From positions 7,100,798 to 7,164,797 of the forward strand of contig NC_044508.1 of the NCBI RefSeq assembly GCF_902362185.1: a stretch of 64,000 nucleotides of DNA, in the 5' to 3' direction. The position numbers were made by a program, and so were the translations under genes. The notes below the pieces were generated by a model. That model had not been told where the DNA came from, searched no databases, and saw nothing but the letters and a program-made list of their open reading frames with translations. Below are positions 29,364 through 40,105 of this stretch, piece after piece. How positions within the stretch are numbered: the stretch's first letter is position 1; each line of letters starts with the position of its first letter. Source of the DNA: Chanos chanos (taxonomy: Eukaryota; Chordata; Actinopteri; Gonorynchiformes; Chanidae).

Positions 29364-32300
29364 TTATAACTCAGTCCGTTGATGTGGGTTGGGCTGTTGG
29401 CTGTACTGGTCATTCAGAGTGTACTGGTTTGGACTGTTGCGATCCAGCCACGCCCGTAGCAAGGGCAAGTTCTTGTCCATCCAGCGTATGTTTTCCTCGA
29501 TGTTCTCCAAAGCCTGCTGGATGCAACGCAGCTCGGAACCCGTCTCCTTACCGAGAGAACCAAAGAACCCTTTCACCTGGGAAATGGAGAACGTTAGACA
29601 CACTCCTTTACTCACACATGAAGAAGTCTTTGAACCAGTCTCCAAAACACATTAAACCACATCAAGATATGGTTTGGAAAGTCAGTCAAAACACATGTTA
29701 AAATTTTAAGTCGTCTCAGGTCAACAGTAAAACAGTGAAATATATGTCACTAGTGTTTACTCACCTCCTCCAGCATCTCTCTGGTGGAGTACCGACTGGT
29801 CACTCCAATAACCATGTGAGAGATGGAGTGTGAGCCAAGGTCAAACCTGCATACAAAGGTCAAATATTCACCTTGAAACAACTGTCAGTCACATTTTCTT
29901 CTTTTTTTTTTCATTGTTTCACTGCTTTGGTGGATGAAATGAATGCTGTAGGAGATTTATTTACATGTTTTTTTTTTCTTGTGCAAATGTAACTGTGAGA
30001 GTTCAACTCACTTCTTAACAAGCGTGTTCCAGTTAGCTCTCAGGAAATCCCATGCGTGTTTGTAACCTTTAGGGTTCCTATTGACTGAGGATACGACAGA
30101 AGGCAAATCCTGAGTCTTCATGACCTCTCCTTCTAAACTCTTATCCATCATCCTGAGAAAAAGACAGGTTAGAGTGAGGGATAAGGAGAAAGAGAGGGAG
30201 AAATGGGATTTATCTTTCTCCAGAAGTCGCGCAGAAACATCTTGATAACAAAGGCTAGCGATTAAAATGAAAGAAAACATCTTCTTGCCAAGGCTAGTAC
30301 TTTAACATGCATTGCATGTATACATGACATTCATTCAAAAGAAATTAATTCGTTTTTTTGTATACACACCATTTCAGCTTGTCCGCTAGCGGGCTAATGG
30401 TTAAGGCAGACTTGATTCGGCTTTTGAGAGAACTGTACAGCGATTTGCTGTATTTCTCAAACAGGAACTCAAAACCTTCAGGGGTACGGGCTCCGACTGC
30501 AAACACAGCCATGTTAACATCGTTGGGGAGACTAAGGGCAAATGGGGGGAGAGAGAGAGAGAGAGGTTTGTTTGGATAGTAATGTCATTTGCTCAATATT
30601 TACAGCTGTTGCACCAATATCTTGCTCTTGCAAGGTGTATCCCCAGGAGGTTGTTGGCAACTGTATAGGTAAAATGACCCTTGACATGAACTCTGACCTC
30701 ATGTTGCCATCACTCTCCTTCCACTTTTGGAACAGTTTTGTGGCGGTGTAGACACATGGTGGATGGCCCCGCACGCAGGCGAACATGAGCAGGTAGCTGC
30801 GTAACATCCTCTCCGAAACGGAACCGTCATCACTCCACGACTGGCGGTCGATCAGCTCATGGAACAGCTGCACGATGTAACCCTGTAACACAGAGACGTT
30901 ATGTGACGTTACGTTACGTTACGTTACGTCACGTTACGAACACTGTCTGAAACAGGGTCTACATGACTGAAACTTTGGTCGGTATGACGTTTTGTTTGTG
31001 GTCACGTACCTTCATCTGGTTGTCGAGGTCTTGCATGTCTCGTTTCTCCATCAGTTTGTAGAGAGGCACCAGCTCACTCAGACCCTGTGTGACCGGCATG
31101 ATCTCCGTCTCTTTGCTGAGGTACAGAGACAGGTCCAAAGCTTTGTCCAGCGGGAGTTTGCCGACACTGGAAAAATCAGAAGCAAGACTCACTAAACAAA
31201 ACTCAACAGAGTCTGGATCCAAGCACATTTACCCTTTGGTTCTCTGCTAGAGATGTGATTCTCTTCTGATTGGATAATTTTGTTGTGGACCTACACTAAC
31301 ACACCTGTGTTAAGTTCAAGTCTCTGCAGTTGATTAGTAGAATCTGTTGTTTTACTGTTGGACTCGAATAAAAAGTGTGGAGCTGAAAAACACTTGCTTA
31401 CCAGTACACTATTATCATTACCAGTAGACTGGTCTATCTATATAGTGAGGCTTTAGTGTTGTTAATCTTTCTGGAAACTTGTTTTCACTGTCAGTAACAC
31501 AATTATGACCAATGAGATTGCAGGTGTGTTACTAAACTGACCAATTGGGTCACTAGCATGACGCTAACCTGACCAATTGGGTTACTGTTGTGAGACTAAC
31601 CTGACCAATTGGAAAGCATTGTTGATGAGGCTGGCCCGGTCATTACTGCTGAGAGCTGTGTGGTTGTGCTGGAGGAGGGTGATGAGTTGATCCCAGCCCG
31701 AACCCTCGTAGTGGACGATGTAATAACCACTCATGTCCACATTAAACTTGATCCAGTCCACTTCCTCCGACAGGTACAGCACGTCTGAATACAGGTGAAG
31801 AACAGGAGGAGTGAGTGAAAAAGTGTTGTTTAGTTAGAGCAATTAAATGGCAATACTTTTCTGAAGACTGAGATGAGAGACTCTTCTACATCTATTACAA
31901 TTTGTTTACACATGTCCACATCAACAGACACCTGTCTACAATTGTCAACAAACTGTTTATATCTGTCTCTACCTCTCAACAACCTGTTTACACCTGTCCA
32001 CAACAACATACATCTGTCTACAACCTGATTACCTTTCCACACCCATTCACCTTTCCACACCTGTCAAAATTCTGATTATATCTGTGTACACCTGGCCACA
32101 CCTGTCATCAGACTCATCCACCTCACATCACAGCAGTCTACAGCAGGACTGACCTGTTTTGGTTTTGAGCAGGAAGCGATGCACTGTCTTTGAAGCACTG
32201 GTGATGTAGGTCAATGGAACCTGCCACAGAAACCTGTCAAATGAACCAAAGTCAATGAAAAATCCAGAGGGTTTTCCAGAACATTCCTCGATTAAATGTA

Positions 32301-35300
32301 TTACACATTCTGCTCAGTTTTATATGGGGAGACTGAATCCTGTAACATAATGGCAGTGTATGTGTTTACACTGATGTGTGATGGACCTGTGTATTTGTTT
32401 ATCGCTGTGTTTGTGTAAGGTGCGATTAATGTATTTACCCAGACGTTTGTGAGGGGTCATCACTCTTTAGGTAACGTTCCTGGCTGAGACGGACCTCACG
32501 ACCTTTGACCTCTACAGTGATGAGAGGAAACCCCTCCTGCAGTGTCCATGTTTCCATTATCGCCCGAACGTCCAGTTCATCCTCTGAGTGCCACTTCTGT
32601 CTCACAAACAAACAAACAAACAAACAGGACAAAACAGACAAAGATTAGGAACATGTACCAAACATAAACAGATGATGTCAAATTTGAGATCTTTAAGAAC
32701 ATCCGCACCAAACTTTTATTACCCAAAATATTACCCAAGAACAAAAACATGCTAGTCTGTTCCATAATCTGCATATTTCTCCCTTAGTATTTTTACCTTA
32801 TAAATGGTCACACAACGTCCTAACACACTTAAGAAGAGAATGCTTGTGGATGAGTCATACTTACGGCATTTCCAGAATGTGAGTGAGTTCTAGAACAGAA
32901 CTCATCGCCTTTGAGCCTGCCTTCATCTAGATCATCAGACTGGCAAATCTGACAAACACACACACACAGAGTCAACAGAAATGGCATTCAGTAGGGTAAG
33001 CAGTTCTCTGAAGTACCTCTAAAATGCCTATAAGTTCCGTTAGAAGATATGAACACTTTATTTTTTGCATTTCCACTAAAGTATATACGCATACACACTC
33101 ACATTGGTCAGGCTCTCCCATAAGTGGCTGTTGACCGTGTTCTGGTAGCTGTAACGTTTCAGGTATCGGACTATACCCAGTTTAAAAGCCTCAGGAGTCA
33201 AAAAGTCTCTCAGCATATTCAAGATACATGCTCCCTAAAACCACAAACACAAACATCAGCATGATCATACACAGTTTAAAACCAAGACTTTAGATCTTTG
33301 GTTAGGTATCTAAGATAACTTCTGGGTATGTACAAATAGAAGAAAACAGTGACACCAGGCTTGTTTTGGTACCTTGTCATAAGAGACATCGTCAAACATT
33401 TCTTGAATCTGAGCGGGGTTTTCCACAGGGGTGGAGACAGGATGCGATGAGCTTAGACAGTCCACCTCCATAGCTTCAAAGCATTTCCCCAAGAAATTGT
33501 CCTCCTATCAGAACAGAGGGGCGGAGTTACAGGGAAACCTCATTGAAATACCTCTCTATAATGTCAAATTTCATTATGCAAACGATTATTTAAAACATCA
33601 GAGCTGCATATATTTTCTTATCAAGTGTCTACACACAGTATGAACTGTCTGGAAAAGGGAAAAAAAGGTTCATTCAAAGTTCTTACCACTTGAAGCTCGG
33701 GATTAGTGATGTTAACTGAAACAAACTCCATAAACTTGGCAAAACCCTCGTTGAGCCAGAGATCATTCCACCACTCCATGGTTACTAAGTTACCAAACCA
33801 CTACACAGGGTAAAGAGAATAATTTTTCTGTCAGATCTGCCTATTCATGCATTTACATACTAAATTCAGTATGCTGCAAATACATACAAACCGTAATGTT
33901 ATGCGTATATGTACATAGGCCATGAATGCAATGCCCAGAAAATAATTATTATTTGTAATACAGTGTCATGTGGTAACAACATTAAATTGAAGCACTTGTA
34001 TTACATTCTTATGCTGCTATGCAAGTTATCCTACACTTATGTTAGGTAGTTACTATCTTTTGGGACTCATAATATGAAGTAGGTTTGAGACACTGAATAA
34101 ATATATAGTCATTATAGTCTAGGATTGACCAGAAACATTCAAAATGCATAAATTTACCTGCCTGTAAATATAGTTTCAGTTTAAAAGCTGGAAAATTAAC
34201 AAAACAATGAGTGTCTCTGCACACAACATACTGAATGGCTTTTTGAACTAGGACCTACGGTAGGTAGGACAGACCTACCTGATGTGCCAGCTCATGAGCG
34301 ATGATCATGGTGATGCCTAGTTTGTCTGAAGCGGAGGATTTTTTGGGATCAAAGAGCAGAGCAGTCTCTTGATAAGTCGTCAGGCCCCAGTTTTCCATGG
34401 CAGCTGACTGGAAATCCGGGATGGCGGCAAGGTCTGTGAGAACGGATGAGATGTGGTCAGCATAAACTCAAGACAGATAGTCTTATTAATTCCAATGGTC
34501 CATGTTCAAACATCTGCCTAATGCAAAAGTACATTTATCAAATGTATCATTCAAACTCCACCAACAAAACAACATGAAGCTACATCTAAGATCAGTCATA
34601 GTGACGCTAGGAGTCATAAGAGCCCAAATATGACTGATGGACTGAAATATATACATATATTTCAACAGTTGGAAGAAGATATGATGAATTTGTTTGAATC
34701 ACCCTGTTTGGGTAAAGGGTAGGGAATGTCAAAGTAATCATCGTAGAAGTCCAGCAGTCGAACAGCAGCGTCTAAGGCAAACTCAGCCTGGTCAATCTTC
34801 TCAGGCACTGCATACACTGATATCTGAGACCCCAGCAAGCATGTCAGTAACATATCATAAATCATATACACAAATCATAATTCAGCTGTTTTATTTAACA
34901 AAATGGTGGAATGGAATTTTACAGTGCTGTGTAGAACAATCCAGCTTTGGAATAGAATAGAATAGAATAGAATAGAATAGAATAGAATAGAATAGAATAG
35001 AATGACTAGTCCTCACCTTAACTCCATGTTGGCTGTTCTTACTGATGGATAGAAAGTCAGACACTATGAAGGCTACCAGATAGGTGCTCATTTTCACTGT
35101 CACATCAAACTGATCTTCAAACAAGCCGTTTGGCAACTCCAGAGTCCTCAACTGGAGCAGGAGAACAAAACAAAACAAAACATTTAAGATACAGTTTAAT
35201 GCTTTGAGCAACAGTACCATATGTGAGTCATCTTCACCTTATCGTTTAAAATGTGGGCACCTGCTCTTTTTCAGGGTTTGTTTAAATGCTCAAGGTCAGC

Positions 35301-36428
35301 TGCTCAAGGATAATGGACTTTTTTTTTTTCTTTTTGACAGGTGACATAGGGTTCTTCATTAGAAACAGCAGGTTTGATAACAAAATGATCTAATACAAAC
35401 AGTGCACTGCCCACTGCTCCTGCGCCCAGTGGTTGTGTGTGTTGTGTGTTTGTGCTCACTACTGGTGCGTAAGGATGGGTTAAATGTAGAGGTCAAATTC
35501 ACTGCTCACAGTGTGTGTGTGTGCGATCACGGAAATTTAATCTTTCATCTTAATCTTAATCCATTCTCGAGAGTGTGCTATGGTACCTTGGGCATGTTGG
35601 AAATGGCAATGTGCCTTCCCTCTCGGCGGATCTGAATGGAGAAATTGGCTTTGAAGGCAGGTTCATCAAAACAAGGGAAGGCTGCCCGGGCACTGGTTGG
35701 CTCAAACTGGGTGGAGGCCACAACCCTGACAAATCAGCAAAAAGACAGGATTCATAGTCAAGTAAAGTACATTTATACACTAAAATAATGAATAATTCCA
35801 TCATACACACACTCTTCTAAAATACGTCTAAGGTATCAGATGTGAGCTGACAATGCTAAAAAAATCAATCACAAAACAAGAGAATGTTCTGGAAGGTCTC
35901 TCACCTAACCTCTCCCTGAGCAGTGCGGTAGGTGCTTTTGTAAAAGCCATGGAAGCTTTCAGAGAGGTTGGCTGCAAACTCCAGCTGAATGGTGTATATA
36001 TTACCTCTCTTCAGTAACACATCCTCAGACAGAAGCGCTAGTTGCTGGAACGCTGGATACTCAAGAACCTTCAGACCCCAATTTTGACCCCCAACCTGAT
36101 TCAGAAGTGTGGCTTTTGATATCAGGAGGTCTTTGCTATGAAGGATGATGGTTCTGGTATCTTCTTTAACCTCAAGTCGGATCTTTACAGACCCTGTGAA
36201 GTCCAGGCTCGTCAGGTTAGGGTGGATGAGAAGATCATAGTGGAGCGGTACGGTGGTTCCTGGAAGCCTCATTCGGTTCCAGGGGAACGGTTGGCCGTTG
36301 GTTGCTAAGGGCAACGAAACGCCACCCTGTTCATCGCCCCCAGTGACTGCAGCCAGCGTACTTTGAAGAACTGCCAGCAAAACCGCGACGCGAGCGACGT
36401 TTGGCATGGTCAGAGAGACCATCTCCAA
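29364..36428 (-). CDS. ERAP1: ERAP1, endoplasmic reticulum M1 aminopeptidase
   Basis: ERAP1 is a zinc aminopeptidase that trims peptides in the ER lumen for MHC class I. Eighteen coding exons (minus): 35905-36428, 35587-35725, 35017-35151, 34703-34823, 34279-34433, 33687-33800, 33373-33504, 33103-33234, 32865-32948, 32439-32596, 32154-32233, 31601-31784, 31010-31166, 30698-30882, 30370-30531, 30012-30152, 29765-29846, 29364-29576. They give 965 aa; human is 941. The N-terminus ([14 protein letters not shown]) looks like a signal peptide. The zinc site is HELAH at 353-357 with the third ligand in NEGFA (E376), and Y438 is in DVSYDK; numbering equals human. The exopeptidase motif GAMEN reads AAMEN (A317-N321). 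[35 protein letters not shown] and the C-terminal [13 protein letters not shown] favour ERAP1 over ERAP2 or LNPEP; no cytoplasmic/TM region like that of LNPEP is present. Confidence 0.94.
31524..31612 (-). repeat. 32-bp tandem triplication spanning the ERAP1 exon 12 splice donor
   Basis: The core ctgaccaattgg recurs at 31537-31548, 31569-31580 and 31601-31612, exactly 32 bp apart. The copy at 31601 holds the end of exon 12 and its donor (gttagt on the minus strand). The middle copy keeps a GT donor (gttagc). The outer copy reads ttta and has lost it. Confidence 0.85.
31870..32110. repeat. degenerate minisatellite-like tract in an ERAP1 intron
   Basis: Variants of cacctgtctacaa and tttacacctgtccaca recur roughly every 20-30 bp over about 240 bp. 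Units are diverged and no function is evident. Confidence 0.5.
34950..35003. repeat. (AATAG)n pentanucleotide microsatellite
   Basis: About ten perfect AATAG units lie 14 bp beyond the donor of ERAP1 exon 3. In ERAP1 sense they read (CTATT)n. Confidence 0.95.
35407..35560 (+). mobile_element. 5'-truncated tRNA-derived SINE copy
   Basis: The blocks ctgcccactgctcctgcg, ctcactactggtg, ggatgggttaaatg, caaattcactgctcac and the following (GT)n match the 3' two-thirds of the full SINE at 52115-52386, in the same order and spacing. The tRNA-like head is missing, as expected of 5'-truncated copies. It lies in an ERAP1 intron, antisense to the gene. Confidence 0.75.
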
Positions 36429-37028
36429 TCGTTGGATAAGCTTTTTTCAAAACAATAAATAGCGAAAGTAGAAAAAAGAGGAAGAAGGAAGAGATTCGAA
36501 GAACCAACAAGTATAAATCAATAGTTATAATGTGTAAATATACATGTATAAAATAATAAAACCGAATAAAGGATAATATTTAGGCCTACAATAAATGCAC
36601 ATCCTTATAGTACTATTTAACAATATATGGTGTGAAAATAGTTTCATTTCGATCAAACAAAGGGACGAAAGCATGCTGTGGCCAACATATATGACACTGC
36701 AAAACTCCGATCGCTACGGGTAGTGCCGCTGCGGCAGGAAACATCTTAAAGTTTCTCTATGGCTTAAGTGACAGAATAAACAGCCAATAGCTGACTGCAC
36801 CTACTTTACATTGCTGATAAGTCAAAATTGAACACACTTGGCCTAACCTCGGTTTATTCGTTCCATGCATTGGTACATGCGGTATAAACTTGTTTTACTG
36901 CCGTACAAGAATAAGGTTTTTACTTTTGATAGGCAACACAAACTGTTACACCAGAAAAAAAGTATCTTTTCATTCAAACATAATACTCACCGAGTGTTAA
37001 ACTGGTTTATCTGAGCTAGTGCGCTCAC

Positions 37029-37070
37029 CTAGGAGAGCGAAAGTGAAATTAAAAGCGACCGTTTGCATGA
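37029..37070 (-). promoter_or_regulatory. ERAP1: ERAP1 non-coding first exon end with IRF/ISRE-type element
   Basis: On the minus strand, ctctcctag is followed by gtgagc, a good donor that ends an exon at 37029, about 600 bp upstream of the ERAP1 ATG. Directly upstream the plus strand reads GAAAGTGAAA (37039-37048), the exact PRDI/IRF-E core GAAANNGAAA. A near-octamer (ATGCAAAC on the minus strand) lies at about 37062-37069. Mammalian ERAP1 is interferon inducible, and this element is where such control would sit. The first exon and start site are inferred, not observed. Confidence 0.5.
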
Positions 37071-37867
37071 TGGGATTGTTCTTAAAAATTAAATTTCACA
37101 AATTAATTAAAATGTAAAAACCAAGCTGTCCAACAAATTCTGAATACGGTGTGACAGAATGCCTGTAAGTCGAAAATTAAAACCAAAAACCTTCATTAAA
37201 GTCTGACACAGGAACTATTTGTCTTATTTCCCATGCAATACCGACTCAGGGCCACAAGAGGGACTGTTTGGTTGAATTCCAATTTGACAGAAGGCAGCAC
37301 GAAAATACTCAATAGGCCTACAGTTAAACACATTTTATGCTATTCATAATAAACTATCAAGTAACTGACCGTCGAAAATCTATTTCAGCAACAGTCATGG
37401 AATGAAATTAAGTGTTTTTGCGGTCCAATCCTGTCGAAGATGCGAGAAGGACCTTTAATCTTTCAAACCACCATATGGAAATTATGACACAGGGTAAATG
37501 ATACATGAAACCGAATGATAAATTTGAAGGCACGCGACGACCATAGCCATTTTGGTTTACACAATAAAGTACAATCTTTGTCTTCACATTCTAGGGAGGT
37601 CACAACCTCTCTCTGTCTCACAGCCCCAGTCTGTCTGTGAGTGCTTGTGTGTGTGTGGGCGGGTGGGGGTGAGGGGGGCTGTTTAGTAAGAATAGGATAC
37701 TTTTAAAGGGATGAGCGGCTAAAGTCCGTCGCAACGATTCACATAATCATTAATGAGTAAACTTTATGGCAAGCAGTCCCCCCCCCCCCGACACACACAA
37801 ACAGACACATTCAAAAAATTCACATGGTCATGACACTCAGGGCACCAATCATCAGCACGACCTCACT

Positions 37868-37948
37868 GATAAAAGCCCCAGCCATCGGAGTGGTGAAACG
37901 TCTTAGCTTTGATCATCCTGGACATCACATCTTTCCAGGACTTCCAAG
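37868..37948 (+). promoter_or_regulatory. NAALADL1: NAALADL1 TATA-like core promoter and 5' UTR
   Basis: The TATA-like gataaaag lies 75-80 bp before the start codon, at the right distance for initiation near 37900 and a short unspliced leader. It overlaps a GATA motif, which would fit the intestinal expression known for the mammalian gene. The interval 37071-37867 otherwise contains only C and GT runs and no gene. Confidence 0.35.
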
Positions 37949-39224
37949 ATGAACTCCTCAGTTCTTAAAAAAGTCCTCTTGTTCGGTCTCTGTGGAGGGC
38001 TGGTGCTCGCTGTGGGGATTCTTCTTGGACACTTTGCTATCAAGAAGACAGCAAGCTCTCAACCCAAGTGGGTAGAAGAGGCATTCCGCGATGTGGACGA
38101 GAGCTTCATCGAGACATTCATCTCGGAGGTGGATGCTGCTCAGATTGAGGCAAACCTTAGGTGAGTAACCCGAGCATCTTAACTCGGGTGAGGTATCAAG
38201 GCAAACTGTTGAGTTATGATCACACAAACAAGTTCTGTGACAGAGATAGAGAATTATGGTCAGATTGCTTGGGTGAGCTAAGGTCAGAAAAGGAGGGAAT
38301 ACAGGGACCTGAGAACAGAAGAGAGGCCAGTAGAGCTGGTAAAATGGCCTCTAAATGGAGTGATCCATTTGGTCACTGTGGTGAGCAACAGATAGATTGT
38401 AACAACTGTCCACTAGTTGTCATGGTTACCTGTCCTAAACACCCCATCTGTCCCACAGAGAACTTACCAAGGTCCCTCACATGGCCACCAGCCCGGGGGA
38501 CGAGGCGACGGTACAGTATGTGTTAAAAAGGTGGAAAGACTCTGAAACTGGCCTGGACGATGCATGGAGAGAGGAATACAAGGTGTTTCTTTCATTTCCA
38601 GACAAAACCAACCCCAACAAAGTCACTGTTGGTAAGCCCTGACGTCTCTATCAAAGAGTGCAACTCACGCTCACTCGCTTGTGTTCAAGGACAAGTTTAC
38701 GCGTCCGCAGTTTTGTTTTGGATGTGGATTAGAAAGGAATGGTCTACTGGGGACATAAATAAAGTCATTTTGTGTTGAGGCAGCAAAAAAAATTTGAGTG
38801 TTCAGGAATGCTCTTGTCCTGAACTTAGTGATACAATTTTTAGATTTTAGGCCCAAAGTTGTGTGGATTATCTGACACAGTTTAGTCATTTCTTACTGAA
38901 TAAGATACTCTGTATTGTGCAATTCTAATAATTCATTTCTTAATGCTATAAAATATACTCCTCTGTCATCATAAGCCCACTGACTGATAAATCAGTTTTA
39001 GGAGGTGTTTATTTCGAGAGTTCTTCAGATCAGATTACGACATCATTTGTGCCTCATATTTTAGTAAACCCGTCCAACAACATCCTGTTCACGGTGAGGG
39101 AGAAAGAAGAGGCTTACTATGACGATCAGAGGGATCCAGAGGTGGTGCAGCCATACGCAGCTTACTCCCCAGCTGGACACGCAAAGGTTCTCCTCCCATC
39201 ACCTCCTCACACATTAGCTAAACT

Positions 39225-39271
<47 letters not shown>

Positions 39272-39736
39272 TCCCAACCTTTCACTCACATTGGGAGTTT
39301 TCCACCATTTGGTAAACTCCAATCTGGCCAATAAAGTAATGTACAGGCATTCATAAAAGAGTAAAAAATGGTTTAAAAGGATACACAGAGAGAGAATGAG
39401 GGTGTGACAGGAAAAGTCCAGAAGCGAGTGCTCAGTGTATATGTATAAGGATAAGATAAAACACAAGATAAGACACAATTAAAGAACGAATGTAAGAGCT
39501 CATCCCATTGCACCCTCTACTGCATCTGCTACCTTCAGAGTGTCCGCAAGTCAAACTGACTCTTCCTGTCCATGCCTCAAGGGTTCACGTGTTCCTCATA
39601 TGTTTACCATGTACCTAAGACACCTGAGATGTACTGAGAACGGGATACAAGGATATACAGAGAGAGAGATGTGAGTGTGTATGAAGTTGTGTGTGTGCAT
39701 GTACGCGCGTGTGTGTGTGTGTGTGTGTCTGAACAT

Positions 39737-39791
<55 letters not shown>

Positions 39792-40074
39792 TGACTGAGA
39801 GCAAGGTATACCTAACTTAAATACGAACAGTCTGTATGCAGACGGAATTGCACAAAATAAAACGATTTTATAGCATTATTACTGCTAATTCCACTTTCAC
39901 AGTGGTGTAAAAATGACCTTTTTATTGCTTCCTTGTGATTGGCTACCTCTTCATAAACTTTAGTTGTAAACAAAATAGCCATTTCAATGTATGGAATTGT
40001 GGGAAATCTCCACGGGTCTATAGCTCATTCAGCAGTCGTAGTGACTAATGTAACTGGCCAGAGAGGAGGGGGCT

Positions 40075-40105
<31 letters not shown>

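Noticed and set aside
28863-29701. Two overlapping plus-strand open frames (125 and 158 codons) in the ERAP1 3' region
   Set aside because: They lie antisense to the ERAP1 terminal exon and 3' UTR. Their composition is simple, they resemble no known family, and they lack supporting splice sites.
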